Source of the DNA: Paludibacteraceae bacterium | Lineage (GTDB): Bacteria > Bacteroidota > Bacteroidia > Bacteroidales > Paludibacteraceae | NCBI GenBank assembly: GCA_024401645.1 | Contig: JAKSKR010000014.1 | Coordinates: 1-64,000, forward strand | Reading direction: 5' to 3' | Length of the DNA: 64,000 nucleotides | Part shown: piece after piece, positions 54,615-63,357 of the stretch | How positions within the stretch are numbered: position 1 is the first letter of the stretch | Layout: each line of letters begins with the position of its first letter | Program-made: the position numbers and the translations under genes | The notes under the pieces: generated by a model | What the model was told of the DNA's origin: nothing | Seen by the model: only the letters and a program-made list of their open reading frames with translations | The model's database searches: none

Positions 54615-55427
54615 TTAAAGCATGTAAAGGCATTTTTCAATGGGCAGACCTTTGTTTTTGTCGGCATCGTTCTTGCCTACCAAAACCATCTGCCTAATGG
54701 CGTCCATCGCCTTTTGTGTGCTCACTTTTAGGTTGTCTCCCTTTGCAAGGCGACCAATCAGCACTGCCGAGAAGGTATCGCCGGTGCCAGGGAAGTGGGC
54801 GTCAACGTAGTCGAAGGTCAGCACAAAGCGCTCACCATTTTCGTGGTTGTAGCCAATAACGCAGTCTTTACCATTAATGCGCATAGATGTTATGAGGGCC
54901 GATTTTGCACCAATCTTCACCAATCCGTCCAGCATTTCCACTGCTTCTTCTTCGCTGCAACCTTCTTCCTTATAGGTGTGCCCAGTAAGGTAGGCCGCTT
55001 CGGTGTAGTTAGGGAATGTGATGTCGGCAACCGAAATCATTTCACGCATAACGGCAATTCGGCTGTCATCAACACCATTGTAAAGCTTGCCCTCGTCGCC
55101 CATAATAGGGTCAACGTAAATTTTTGTTCCCAGTGCGGCTTGTTCTTTGCAATACTTGGTCACCATGTCGGCTTGACGGTGCGATACGATGAAACCGGTG
55201 GCAATGGCGTCGAACTTGAATCCAAGATCCTTCCATACGGGTAGTACGCCTTCCATATAGTCGGTTGTTTCCATAATGCTGAACTTGCCATAGTCGAGTG
55301 TGTTCGACACCAGCGCGGTTGGTAAGTTGTAGACCGAAAGACCATAATAGGAAAGAATTGGTAGCATGGCAGCTGTGGCTACTTTGCCGTAACCTGCCAT
55401 GTCGTTTATGAGTAGAATCTTGTTCAT
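54615..55427 (-). CDS. pdxK: Pyridoxamine/pyridoxal kinase
   Basis: The 270-residue ribokinase-fold enzyme phosphorylates vitamin B6 vitamers. Motifs are LLINDMAGYGKVATAAMLP at the start, TGFIVSHRQAD, VDPIMGDEGKLY and the C-terminal catalytic HFPGTGDTFSAVLIG (Asp in GTGD). pdxK and pdxY cannot be told apart by eye. It heads a tight three-gene unit with the HhH protein and the esterase. Confidence 0.9.
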   Translation of the reverse strand: MNKILLINDMAGYGKVATAAMLPILSYYGLSVYNLPTALVSNTLDYGKFSIMETTDYMEGVLPVWKDLGFKFDAIATGFIVSHRQADMVTKYCKEQAALGTKIYVDPIMGDEGKLYNGVDDSRIAVMREMISVADITFPNYTEAAYLTGHTYKEEGCSEEEAVEMLDGLVKIGAKSALITSMRINGKDCVIGYNHENGERFVLTFDYVDAHFPGTGDTFSAVLIGRLAKGDNLKVSTQKAMDAIRQMVLVGKNDADKNKGLPIEKCLYML

Positions 55428-55497
55428 CGTCTCTTTTGTTTTCTACTGCAAAAGTACATTTTTGTTTCTTGACCTTTGAAAATTTTTCTGCCTTTTA

Positions 55498-55539
55498 TTT
55501 GCATTTATTGCTTTTATCTGTAACTTTGTATCGCAAAGT
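55498..55539 (+). promoter_or_regulatory. Promoter and palindromic operator of the membrane protein/HTH/CreD operon
   Basis: TTTG (55498-55501) and TAACTTTG (55521-55528) have 19-base spacing. The inverted repeat ACTTTG-N5-CAAAGT (55523-55528 and 55534-55539) overlaps the -7 box. The same palindrome is found at 56491-56507 before creD. It is the likely site for the HTH protein encoded in the operon. Confidence 0.75.
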
Positions 55540-55559
55540 ACTTTTAAATACTTACAATA

Positions 55560-56159
55560 ATGGAAAACAAAGAAGCCTTTGATGCTTTAAGTGAAATAAG
55601 AGACATGATGGCGAAATCGACTAAAGTTTTGTCATTGAGCGGATTGTCGGCTATTGCCATTGGTGTGCTAGCGTTGGTTGCAGCATACGTGGCAGGGTGG
55701 TTGTTGGGTTACGATGGCTTGTCGCAGTACTATAAGCTGAAGCTGCTGACTGCCGGTGCGGTTGTTCTGTTCGTTATGTGTGCTTTGGTTGTTCTTGTGT
55801 TTGCAAAGCGCAAGGCGGCAAAGAACAACATACCTTTCAAGTTCGACCTCACAACCCGTAAGATGCTTTGGTATTTCATCTTGCCGCTTTTGGTTGGCGG
55901 TGCCTTGTGTGGCGCACTCATCTTGCAAGGCCATTATGGACTAACCTCGTCTTTCATGTTGGTGTTCTACGGATTGGCATTGGTTAATTTGTCGGGTTAT
56001 TCGTTCTCCAACATCAAGTATCTGGGTTATGCCGAATTGGCACTCGGTTTAATCGACTGCGTTACCATTCAGCATGCGTTGTTGTTCTGGTCGTTGGGTT
56101 TCGGCGTCTTCCACATTGTTTATGGCATAGTCTTCCACATTCTTTACGAAAGAAAGTAA
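55560..56159 (+). CDS. Polytopic membrane protein preceding an HTH regulator
   Basis: The 199-residue protein has a short soluble N-terminus (KEAFDALSEIRDMMAKSTKV) and six membrane segments (for example IAIGVLALVAAYVAGWLLGY; MLWYFILPLLVGGALCGALI). Its place directly before a small winged-helix protein and creD is seen in other Bacteroidota, so it is likely part of a conserved envelope-stress or signalling unit. No biochemical function is known to me. The HTH gene starts 4 bases after its stop. Confidence 0.7.
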   Translation: MENKEAFDALSEIRDMMAKSTKVLSLSGLSAIAIGVLALVAAYVAGWLLGYDGLSQYYKLKLLTAGAVVLFVMCALVVLVFAKRKAAKNNIPFKFDLTTRKMLWYFILPLLVGGALCGALILQGHYGLTSSFMLVFYGLALVNLSGYSFSNIKYLGYAELALGLIDCVTIQHALLFWSLGFGVFHIVYGIVFHILYERK

Positions 56160-56163
56160 ACTG

Positions 56164-56466
56164 ATGAAACTGGGTTTAGAGAACATAAATAAGGCTTTCG
56201 AGAGCAAGGTGCGCCTTGGCATTATGTCCGTTCTTATGGTCAATGCCGAAGTGGACTTCACAGCGCTCAAGTCGTTGCTCGAACTTACCGATGGAAACTT
56301 GGCTAGCCATACCAAGAACTTGGAAGAACTAGGCTATATTATGTCGAAAAAACAGTTCATAGGTCGCAAGCCAAATACAACTTTCTCTATTACCGAGAAA
56401 GGTAAGGCGGCATTTGCCGAACACTTGAATGCACTAGAGTCTTTCTTGAAAAATTCAATGAAATAA
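56164..56466 (+). CDS. Winged-helix transcriptional regulator
   Basis: The 100-residue protein is a single winged helix-turn-helix domain of the MarR/ArsR-like group (HTH_27): FESKVRLGIMSVLMVNAEVD is helix 1-2, DGNLASHTKNLEELGYI contains the recognition helix, and KKQFIGRKPNTTFSITEKGK forms the wing. It probably represses its own operon through the palindrome ACTTTG-N5-CAAAGT found before the operon and before creD. Confidence 0.88.
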   Translation: MKLGLENINKAFESKVRLGIMSVLMVNAEVDFTALKSLLELTDGNLASHTKNLEELGYIMSKKQFIGRKPNTTFSITEKGKAAFAEHLNALESFLKNSMK

Positions 56467-56488
56467 CAACTTATATTTTTTTACTATT

Positions 56489-56507
56489 ATACTTTGTAAT
56501 TCAAAGT
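56489..56507 (+). promoter_or_regulatory. Operator/promoter before creD
   Basis: ACTTTG (56491-56496) and CAAAGT (56502-56507) repeat the palindrome found at 55523-55539. The -7-like TATACTTTG overlaps it. The creD start codon lies about 22 bases after the palindrome. Confidence 0.65.
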
Positions 56508-56528
56508 GCTTTTCAAAACGTAACGAAT

Positions 56529-57944
56529 ATGATGAACGAAAATGAAAATGTTGAACTAAAAGCTTCAGGTAAGCTGGTTAGTAAACTCGGATTAAAGTGT
56601 GTAATTATTGCGGTTATTGCTTTATCGTTGCTAATACCTACCTGCATGGTGCAAGATCTTATTAGGGAACGAGAACAAACAGCCCAAGATGTGACCAGTG
56701 AGGTGTCGGACCAATGGTGTGCCGCACAAACGGTGATAGCACCGTGCCTTAATGTCAGTAAGACTTTTATCACTAAAACAGCCAACACAACAGTGGAATC
56801 AGCCCCAGAGATTAAGAACGAGGATGGTGTGGAAGTGGAAACGGTTAAAATATCAAGTACGCCAAAGTGTACCTACAACACGGTAGTTTCGCATCTTAAT
56901 GTATTGCCACACAATGTAGATGTTTCCGGAACTGTTGAAACCGAACTCCTGAAGCGTAGCATCTATAAGGTGGTGACCTATAATGCTCCTTTAACCATTA
57001 AGGGCGACTTTGAACTGACCGAAGAAGAAAAGCAGTCTTTTAAACAGTTTGAAGGTGGGGTGGCAGAAATTGACTTTGCCGTGTCGAACCTTAAAGGTAT
57101 TACCGACGAGATTAAACTGCAGTTCGGCAACCAACAAGTGGTGCTTACGCCAAATGGGTTCGGACTAGATGGCGAATGCAAGAAATTGTCGGCTAAAGTA
57201 GATGTCTCAACGTTGTTGGCTGGCGAATCGGTCCCTTTCTCTATGACGTGCAATCTAAAGGGCTCGCAGTCGCTCAACTTCGTGCCGGTTGCCAAGAATA
57301 CCAATGTTAACCTGACGTCATCTTGGGACTCGCCAAGTTTCAACGGAGCTTTCCTTCCTACTACGCGCAATGTAACCGCCGATGGCTTTACCAGCAATTG
57401 GAAGGTATCTTACATCAACAGGTCTTATGCACAGTTGCTCATTCCGAATGCTAAAATCGAGAGAGAGGTTTCAGCATCTGCCTTTGGCGTCGATTTCATT
57501 CTACCTGTTCATCACTACCAGAAGTGTATGCGTTGTGCCAAGTATGCCTTGCTGTTCATTTTCCTCACCTTTGCCACTTTCTTCTTTATTGAGGTGTTGA
57601 ACAAGAAGAGTATTCATCCGGTTCAGTATCTGTTTGTTGGATTGGCATTGTCGTTGTTTTATTGTTTGTTGTTGTCGTTCTCCGAACACGTGGGTTTCAT
57701 TCTCGCCTATGTCATCTCAACACTCATGACTATTGGTTTGCTCACCGTGTATTCCATTGGTATACTGAAAATGAAGAAAACGTCGTGCTACATTGGCGCA
57801 GCTTTAGGCGGTCTTTACGTTTACATTTTCGTCCTTATTCAAATGGAAACTTATGCATTGTTGGCTGGTAGCATTGGCTTGTTCGCCATCTTGGGTATTA
57901 TGATGTATTTCTCTCAACGCATCAATTGGAGCAATGCCGATTAA
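56529..57944 (+). CDS. creD: CreD-family inner-membrane protein
   Basis: The 471-residue protein (ATG 56529 or 56532) has one N-terminal membrane segment, then a large exported domain of ~300 residues (REREQTAQDVTSEVSDQW, APLTIKGDFELTEEEKQSF), and about five or six C-terminal segments from ~340 (YALLFIFLTFATFFFIEVLN). This is CreD architecture. In E. coli CreD is linked to the CreBC envelope response. Here it is paired with a local HTH repressor rather than a CreBC two-component system. Confidence 0.9.
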   Translation: MMNENENVELKASGKLVSKLGLKCVIIAVIALSLLIPTCMVQDLIREREQTAQDVTSEVSDQWCAAQTVIAPCLNVSKTFITKTANTTVESAPEIKNEDGVEVETVKISSTPKCTYNTVVSHLNVLPHNVDVSGTVETELLKRSIYKVVTYNAPLTIKGDFELTEEEKQSFKQFEGGVAEIDFAVSNLKGITDEIKLQFGNQQVVLTPNGFGLDGECKKLSAKVDVSTLLAGESVPFSMTCNLKGSQSLNFVPVAKNTNVNLTSSWDSPSFNGAFLPTTRNVTADGFTSNWKVSYINRSYAQLLIPNAKIEREVSASAFGVDFILPVHHYQKCMRCAKYALLFIFLTFATFFFIEVLNKKSIHPVQYLFVGLALSLFYCLLLSFSEHVGFILAYVISTLMTIGLLTVYSIGILKMKKTSCYIGAALGGLYVYIFVLIQMETYALLAGSIGLFAILGIMMYFSQRINWSNAD

Positions 57945-58371
57945 TGAACCTTTAAATGTGCCGCAAATAGTGTCTTACATCAACATACTGTTCTGTGTGG
58001 CGCTGTTTGTGGCACCTATAATAGCCTATTTCTCGTTGCGTAGGTTTAGGCATTTCGGGTGGTTTTATACGTTGGTTACACTCATCCTGTCGGCTATAAT
58101 AACACTTGGCTTTTCGTGGTTCGACGATTATTCCGTCCAACTCCAATTGGCCTATTATGGTTACGAAGAAAGCTTGGTCAACGAGTTCGCAAATGTGGCT
58201 CCCGAAAATATGGAGAAGGTTAGTTTGTTGCTCGATTGTGGGCATGTCGATATAAAGCCTGGTATTATTAATGCATTTGTTTTTGGTGCCAGCATTGCAT
58301 ATGACTTCATCTTGTTCATGCTGTTCAATATCTTGTTGCCCATGTTTCATGACGAGGATATAACGGAATAA
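57934..58371 (+). CDS. Small membrane protein overlapping creD
   Basis: The 145-residue protein has three hydrophobic segments (ILFCVALFVAPIIAYFSL; FYTLVTLILSAIITLGFSWF; FVFGASIAYDFILFMLFNIL). Its ATG at 57934 lies inside the end of creD with an 11-base overlap, which indicates translational coupling. No family is recognised. Confidence 0.7.
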   Translation: MPINEPLNVPQIVSYINILFCVALFVAPIIAYFSLRRFRHFGWFYTLVTLILSAIITLGFSWFDDYSVQLQLAYYGYEESLVNEFANVAPENMEKVSLLLDCGHVDIKPGIINAFVFGASIAYDFILFMLFNILLPMFHDEDITE

Positions 58372-58421
58372 CACTTTTGTTTCTCTATCTTTGTTCTCGC
58401 CTCATTTTTAAAGGAAAAACA

Positions 58422-59036
58422 ATGGTTATCTTAATACTGATTTTAGTGCTGCCTTGTCTTGCAGCCTTTGCAACATTCCTTGTAACGTTCATTGCAAAGA
58501 TAAAGTCGAAGAAACATTATGCGTTCATTGCATTCTTGTTCGTCCTTAATTTAGAGCTTCTCTATTTCAAGGTCGAAGACTCCCTGAATGAAAAGTATAA
58601 TATCTATGATGACGGTTGGGAGGTTGTTACGTTAGAAACGCAGTATGGTTCCAGTTTGTCTGCATACGATCATGAGTATGAAATTCAAAGGGGTAATTGC
58701 TGTGCTTACAATGTTCTTGAGGTTGCAGAGAACGAAAACTTAGTAGTTGGACTCTATCGGAAGTCAGATGGGAAACGTGAATATTTCTTGATCGATTCCA
58801 AGCAAGATTCCACTATGTATGTTACTGCATTTGACGATTTAAACCAGAATGTGTTTACGCATAATGATTTGAAATCTGCAAAGACATACCTTGAACAACA
58901 ACGTGAAAAGATTGAGGGTGAGAATAACTTCAAGCTCAAACTCTTCTGGGGTACATTGTTGATTTCCTTGCTGGTTACATCATTGGAATATGGTATTGTG
59001 TATCTTTTTAGAAAGTATTTGAGAGATTGGCGATAA
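58422..59036 (+). CDS. Membrane protein of unknown function
   Basis: With the ATG at 58422 (after AAAGGAAAAAC; the frame to 58377 runs into a -7 box TATCTTTG at 58386-58393) the protein has 204 residues. It has two N-terminal segments (ILILVLPCLAAFATFLVTFI; FIAFLFVLNLELLYF), a soluble domain with GWEVVTLETQYGSS and RGNCCAYNVLEVAENENLVV, and a C-terminal segment (WGTLLISLLVTSLEYGIVYL). No motif is recognised. Confidence 0.6.
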   Translation: MVILILILVLPCLAAFATFLVTFIAKIKSKKHYAFIAFLFVLNLELLYFKVEDSLNEKYNIYDDGWEVVTLETQYGSSLSAYDHEYEIQRGNCCAYNVLEVAENENLVVGLYRKSDGKREYFLIDSKQDSTMYVTAFDDLNQNVFTHNDLKSAKTYLEQQREKIEGENNFKLKLFWGTLLISLLVTSLEYGIVYLFRKYLRDWR

Positions 59037-59055
59037 TTATCTCGCTAAAAATGAT

Positions 59056-59063
59056 TATGTTTG
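59056..59063 (+). promoter_or_regulatory. -7 element before the second Rpn gene
   Basis: TATGTTTG lies 17 bases before the ATG at 59081, ruling out the upstream in-frame start at 59027. The context ATGATTATGTTTG is shared with the CotH operon promoter. Confidence 0.5.
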
Positions 59064-59080
59064 CAAAAAATGAAAGTGTT

Positions 59081-59959
59081 ATGGCAAAGTTTATTAATCC
59101 CTTAACCGATGTCGGTTTCAAACGTATTTTTGGAGACAAGCAGATAATGTTAAGTTTCCTAAATTCTTTGTTCGAGAATGAATTCGTCATCAAAGATTTG
59201 GAATATCTCGACAAGGAACAAGAAGCTCTGCCGGGCGATGAACGCAACATTATCTACGATTTGTACTGCAAAACAGACGCCGGTGTGGAGTTCATAGTCG
59301 AGATGCAGTGCCGCAGCCAGTTGTATTTCCGCGACAGAATATTGTACTATATGTCAAGAGCCATTGCGGGTCAAGGCATGAAAGGTGACGAGTGGAACTA
59401 CAAGCTGATGCCGGTTTATGGTGTCTATTTCATGAATTTCAGCATCACAAATGATGGACATATAATCGAAGACATATCTTTGTATTCGAAGAATCAGTTG
59501 AAGGAAGGGGTTAATGCAAAACCTTTTACCGACAAGGTCAGGGCTATCACCATTGACATGCACGCTTTCAACAAACTACAGTCTAATTGCGAAACAACTT
59601 TAGACCAGTGGATTTACAACATTAAAAACATGGAAGATATGACAGCAATGCCATTTAAAGATAAGAACAACATATTCGCACACCTGGAAACCCTTTCAGA
59701 CTACTATGCTATGAATCCCGAAGACCGTAAGCTCTACGATTCGGCCCTACGCCGTAGTAGGGACTACTATGCCACGCTAGAAAGTGCTAAAGTTGAAGGC
59801 TTGGCAGAAGGTCGTGCAGAAGGACGTGCAGTTGGTATTGCAGAAGGACGTGCAGAAGCTAATGCCGAAAATGCTCGCGAAATGAAAAAGTTGGGCGTCG
59901 ACTTCTCTATAATCTCTCAGGTTACAGGTTTGTCTATCAACGAAATTGAAAAACTATAG
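59081..59959 (+). CDS. Rpn family PD-(D/E)XK nuclease/putative transposase, second copy
   Basis: The 292-residue homologue of the gene at 33845 shows the same core: INPLTDVGFKRIFGDKQ, ERNIIYDLYCKTDAGVEFIV with EMQ, and FRDRILYYMSRAI. A linker of short repeats (AEGRAEGRAVGIAEGRAEA) precedes the conserved tail AREMKKLGVDFSIISQVTGL. The start at 59081 (MAKFINPLTDVG) follows a -7 box. Only one short internal Met (59882) could start a C-terminal product. It is followed by an RHS-like gene with a damaged start. Confidence 0.88.
   Translation: MAKFINPLTDVGFKRIFGDKQIMLSFLNSLFENEFVIKDLEYLDKEQEALPGDERNIIYDLYCKTDAGVEFIVEMQCRSQLYFRDRILYYMSRAIAGQGMKGDEWNYKLMPVYGVYFMNFSITNDGHIIEDISLYSKNQLKEGVNAKPFTDKVRAITIDMHAFNKLQSNCETTLDQWIYNIKNMEDMTAMPFKDKNNIFAHLETLSDYYAMNPEDRKLYDSALRRSRDYYATLESAKVEGLAEGRAEGRAVGIAEGRAEANAENAREMKKLGVDFSIISQVTGLSINEIEKL
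59804..59860 (+). repeat. 12-bp tandem repeat in the second Rpn gene
   Basis: Units GCAGAAGGTCGT, GCAGAAGGACGT, GCAGTTGGTATT and GCAGAAGGACGT follow each other from 59804, with a partial fifth copy. They encode AEGR-type repeats in the linker before the conserved tail. Confidence 0.8.
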
Positions 59960-59970
59960 ATTATTCGCTA

Positions 59971-60951
59971 ATACATAAAATTCTTCTGTTGTTCGCAACC
60001 TTTTGTTGTGGGCATCAAGGTCTATCGCAGTCTCTTGATGTGTATGGACCAATAAGGACTGTTTTTGAATTTGAGTATAATTTGGTGCCTAAACTCCAAT
60101 TAGACAGTTCGGATGCGGTAGTTGCCACTTTTATCCGTCAAGCAGTAAGTAATGACGGCTCTTTCCCATTACAAATCCAAAATCAGTTGTCGGAAGGAAC
60201 TTTAGAACAGTTCAAACTAAAGCGTATTTTCAGTTACGATGGTTTTGGTCGTATGGCAAGCTTAATTTCAAAAGATGCCGGCGGCAACGTCATCTCACAA
60301 ACCTTTGCATACGATAGTCTACCCCCACAAACAAGTAAACCCAGAAAAACGCGGAACGACGAGGTTAGAAATGGCTTGGAGGCACTTTTGCCTTCTGCTT
60401 CTGTTCCCGATTCTTCGAAGTGTTTCTTCGATAGGAAGGGCCGGATTGTGAAAGCGTATGAAGGTGAAACCGATTACCGTGCTTATAGGTACGGCTGGCG
60501 CGGACGCATTAAAAGCATTGAGGAATATGGCAATGGCGAACTTGTTTATTATGCAAAGTATGCCTACCATTTGAATGGAATGCTGAAAAGCGAGAAGGAG
60601 TGTGGATTGACGCATGGTTCTACCGAAGGACATGACATCTATTACAATAAACTTGGATTGAAAACAAAGGATTGTAGGCGTGTAAAAATCAAACGGCTAG
60701 TGAGTGAGGAAACTCTTTTTTACGAATACAATACCAATGGCCAATTCACCCGGCAATATTATTTGGAGAATGGTGTCGAGATTGATGTGTTCCGTGTTGA
60801 ATACGATACCTTCGGACGTGAAATCTTGTTCAAGTATCGTGATGATAGTCGACGCCTGAAGTCGTACGATTGCGACGGAAACTTAACTGAAATCCTTTAT
60901 TTTAAAGGAAATAATTTAACGAATGGAACTGCCTATCACTATGTTAGGTGA
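59971..60951 (+). CDS. RHS/YD-repeat-like secreted protein with a lost start codon
   Basis: The frame from 59971 reads ATA-CAT-AAA and on, giving a signal peptide (KILLLFATFCCGHQGLSQ) that only lacks an ATG; the first codon appears to be ATA. A TTG at 59989 is the first standard alternative but would cut the signal peptide. The mature part has YD-like segments (IFSYDGFGRMASLISKDAGG; YYAKYAYHLNGMLKSEKECG; DTFGREILFKYRDDSRRLKS) typical of RHS-type wound polypeptides. It is small (about 320 residues) and has no toxin domain. It may be a damaged or weakly translated gene. Confidence 0.6.
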   Translation: MHKILLLFATFCCGHQGLSQSLDVYGPIRTVFEFEYNLVPKLQLDSSDAVVATFIRQAVSNDGSFPLQIQNQLSEGTLEQFKLKRIFSYDGFGRMASLISKDAGGNVISQTFAYDSLPPQTSKPRKTRNDEVRNGLEALLPSASVPDSSKCFFDRKGRIVKAYEGETDYRAYRYGWRGRIKSIEEYGNGELVYYAKYAYHLNGMLKSEKECGLTHGSTEGHDIYYNKLGLKTKDCRRVKIKRLVSEETLFYEYNTNGQFTRQYYLENGVEIDVFRVEYDTFGREILFKYRDDSRRLKSYDCDGNLTEILYFKGNNLTNGTAYHYVR

Positions 60952-60968
60952 CATTCAGGTATATAATA

Positions 60969-61007
60969 AAAAGGAGTACACGATTCGTTTCTCGTGCACT
61001 CCTTTTT
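60969..61007. terminator. Bidirectional terminator
   Basis: AAAAGGAGTACACGA (60969-60983) pairs with TCGTGCACTCCTTTT (60992-61006), with one mismatch and A/T runs on both sides. It serves the converging RHS-like and DUF362 genes. Confidence 0.85.
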
Positions 61008-61026
61008 CTGTTTAACCCAATTTGGA

Positions 61027-62031
61027 TTATTTCTTTATGTCTATGTTCACCAATTTATATTTCTTGGTGCCCAAGCCAATTTTTTCTGCATGGTCAATGG
61101 TGTGTGTGCCATGTCGGCTAGAAATGCGTTCCTTCAGTGGTGCATTGTCGTTACCTTCGCTAGCAGTCATGTTGAAGACAATGTCGACACAAGCTTGGTC
61201 AAGGGCAACAGGGTCGAGCGAGGCAAGAATGCCGTAGTCTTTCATTCTCACGCTATCGGGGTGTGCCACGCAATCGCAGTCTACACTCATGTTGTTCATC
61301 ACCGAAATGTAGATGATGTTTTCGCCAAACACATCGGCAACGCCTTGCGCAGCAGCTGCCATAGATTCTAGGAATCCGTCTTGGTTATCAACGTGTTCCC
61401 AAAGTCCGGGCACCGAGTCTTGGTAGCCGGCTGTGTGAATGTAGGCTTTACCATTAGAAGATGCTACGCCAATAGATTGGTTCTTAAGCACGCCGCCAAG
61501 TCCGCCCATTGGGTGTCCCTTAAAGTGTGCAAGGTTAATCATAAAGTCGTAGTTCTTTAGGTGTGTACCCACAATGTCGTGCTTAATCCAAGTAGTGTCG
61601 CGCACAGGTATGTTGTATTCGCCTTCCTCGTCCATAAGGTCAACCACGCCAATGGTGTCGTAACCGTGTTCGTGAATGGTCTGGCGGTGTTCGGCAATTG
61701 TTTGGCGCTTGCCTTCGTAGGCTGTGTTGCATTCAACCAAGGTGCCGTTAACCAGTTTCACAAAATCTTTAATGAGTGCCGGACTCAACGAGTTCGGATT
61801 TCCCGATTCGCCTGTCGAAATCTTTACGGCAACACGTCCGTTTGCTTCTTTTCCCAACTGCTTGTAGATGCGGATGAGGGCTTCTGGCGTAATCTCACGC
61901 GTTTCGTACACAGTGGCACTGTCGGTAGCTGTGGTTGCTTCCGCTTTCTGCTCTGTTTCCTTGGGACCGCATGCAGTTGTAAGGCTTGCAATGGCAAGCA
62001 ATGCGCCTGCCATCAATCTCATGTTTTTCAT
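61027..62031 (-). CDS. DUF362-domain lipoprotein
   Basis: The 334-residue protein has a lipoprotein signal peptide (MAGALLAIASLTTAC). A domain follows with the DUF362 pattern: GRVAVKISTGESGNPNSLSP, NYDFMINLAHFKGHPMGGLG and a C-terminal DPVALDQACVDIVF. DUF362 proteins are often fused to ferredoxin domains, but none is present here. A redox or metal role outside the inner membrane is possible. It lies 12 bases from the DUF4831 gene, in the same direction. Confidence 0.82.
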   Translation of the reverse strand: MKNMRLMAGALLAIASLTTACGPKETEQKAEATTATDSATVYETREITPEALIRIYKQLGKEANGRVAVKISTGESGNPNSLSPALIKDFVKLVNGTLVECNTAYEGKRQTIAEHRQTIHEHGYDTIGVVDLMDEEGEYNIPVRDTTWIKHDIVGTHLKNYDFMINLAHFKGHPMGGLGGVLKNQSIGVASSNGKAYIHTAGYQDSVPGLWEHVDNQDGFLESMAAAAQGVADVFGENIIYISVMNNMSVDCDCVAHPDSVRMKDYGILASLDPVALDQACVDIVFNMTASEGNDNAPLKERISSRHGTHTIDHAEKIGLGTKKYKLVNIDIKK

Positions 62032-62043
62032 TACTTGTTTTGT

Positions 62044-63099
62044 TTATTTCGAAATTTGTAGTAGGGCACCGGTTTCGTTATCGAAAAGTGCCTTCAAGTC
62101 GTTTTTATCAAAGAATCCTGCAGGAAGGCTTTCGGTAGAACCCAATTGTGGAATTTCCAAGGTGCCTTTCCAAAGCGTGTTTTTTCCTTGCTTAATTTCA
62201 ACATCGGCAATGGCTGGCACGCGGTAAACATAGCCGCTCTTTCCGGTCGAGTTGCTCACTTTGCTGGTGCTGTTCTTCTTCTTGATGGAAATGCTGATGT
62301 TCTCGCTGGTTTCAGCAAAACCGTTGCGGGCAGAGAACTTGCAGACTTCTAGGTTGCCTTCCTTGTCTGGAGAAACCGAGAAAGTCATGTTGCTGATTTC
62401 GTTGCAGGTTTTACCATAGAATAGGGCCGTCATTTCCTTTTCTTCTTTCTCTACGCTTTCAAGAAAGGCATTTACGTCTTTAACGTCGTCGCCGTTTTGT
62501 TGCAGAAGGTCAGACTTTGCCATACGCAAGCTGTTAACAAGGTCGTAAGCAAATTCGGCATTGCCTTTGTCGGGAACCGAGTCGTTTTCCTTGTATTTGA
62601 AGTTGGTCTTAAACTCTCTGCTTTCCTCGCACATCTTCTTGCCGTGTCTTTTTTCTCGGCAGTTGTTAGCGGTTGGTTTCTCGCATTTGTTCGAAGCTGT
62701 GTTGAAACCCATAGGTAGGTTCACGCCGCGAAGAATTTCCATTTCGGTAAGCGAAATGAGCGAGCCGGTTGAACCGTATGCCGCATATACCTTATAGTGT
62801 TGTGCTGGGTCGGGTTCGGCACGTTGCTTAATGCGCACGTTCTTTACCTCCCATGCGTCCTTGTCTTGCATGTCTGCCGCGGTGCCGAAGAGGCGTTTGG
62901 CGTCGCTTGCGTAAGGTCCTGCCTTGAAGTGCTTGTTTACGGCTTCAATTTCAATGTCGAATACTGTCTTCGGAAGGTAATATGATGCAACCACTTCATC
63001 TTTCGAATTGGTTTCCTTGTCTTTTACCGATACTACTGCGTTTTGTGCAGTGGCGGCTGTTGCATAAAGGGCAAGTGCCGAGATTAGTAATTTTTTCAT
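62044..63099 (-). CDS. DUF4831 family secreted protein
   Basis: The 351-residue protein has a signal peptide (LLISALALYATAATAQN). The DUF4831 pattern follows: ASYYLPKTVFDIEIEAVNKH, GPYASDAKRLFG and PDPAQHYKVYAAY. A cysteine-rich loop (NKCEKPTANNCREKRHGKK) interrupts the middle, and the C-terminus is beta-rich. Function is unknown. It is the upstream gene of a pair with the DUF362 lipoprotein. Confidence 0.75.
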   Translation of the reverse strand: MKKLLISALALYATAATAQNAVVSVKDKETNSKDEVVASYYLPKTVFDIEIEAVNKHFKAGPYASDAKRLFGTAADMQDKDAWEVKNVRIKQRAEPDPAQHYKVYAAYGSTGSLISLTEMEILRGVNLPMGFNTASNKCEKPTANNCREKRHGKKMCEESREFKTNFKYKENDSVPDKGNAEFAYDLVNSLRMAKSDLLQQNGDDVKDVNAFLESVEKEEKEMTALFYGKTCNEISNMTFSVSPDKEGNLEVCKFSARNGFAETSENISISIKKKNSTSKVSNSTGKSGYVYRVPAIADVEIKQGKNTLWKGTLEIPQLGSTESLPAGFFDKNDLKALFDNETGALLQISK

Positions 63100-63291
63100 G
63101 GGTATTAATTTTTATTGTATTTAGGTGTTATCAAAGATATTGATTAATCTTCTTTTTACAAAACGCAGAAATGCTATTTATGGTATTTATTTTGATGGTT
63201 TTTAGTTGACGTGTGGGTGTTTTCTCTACAATATTTAGTGGCATCTACGTAATAGTTGGTTGTTTGTTTTTTCGTTTATGATTGCTTTTTA

Positions 63292-63323
63292 TTGCCGATT
63301 TTGTGAGATACTTATTATCTTTG
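63292..63323 (+). promoter_or_regulatory. Promoter of the GH16 gene
   Basis: TTG (63292-63294) and TATCTTTG (63316-63323) are 21 bases apart; the ATG at 63358 follows. Confidence 0.55.
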
Positions 63324-63357
63324 CAATGTGTTAATAAAGAAGTTAGTATCACATATC

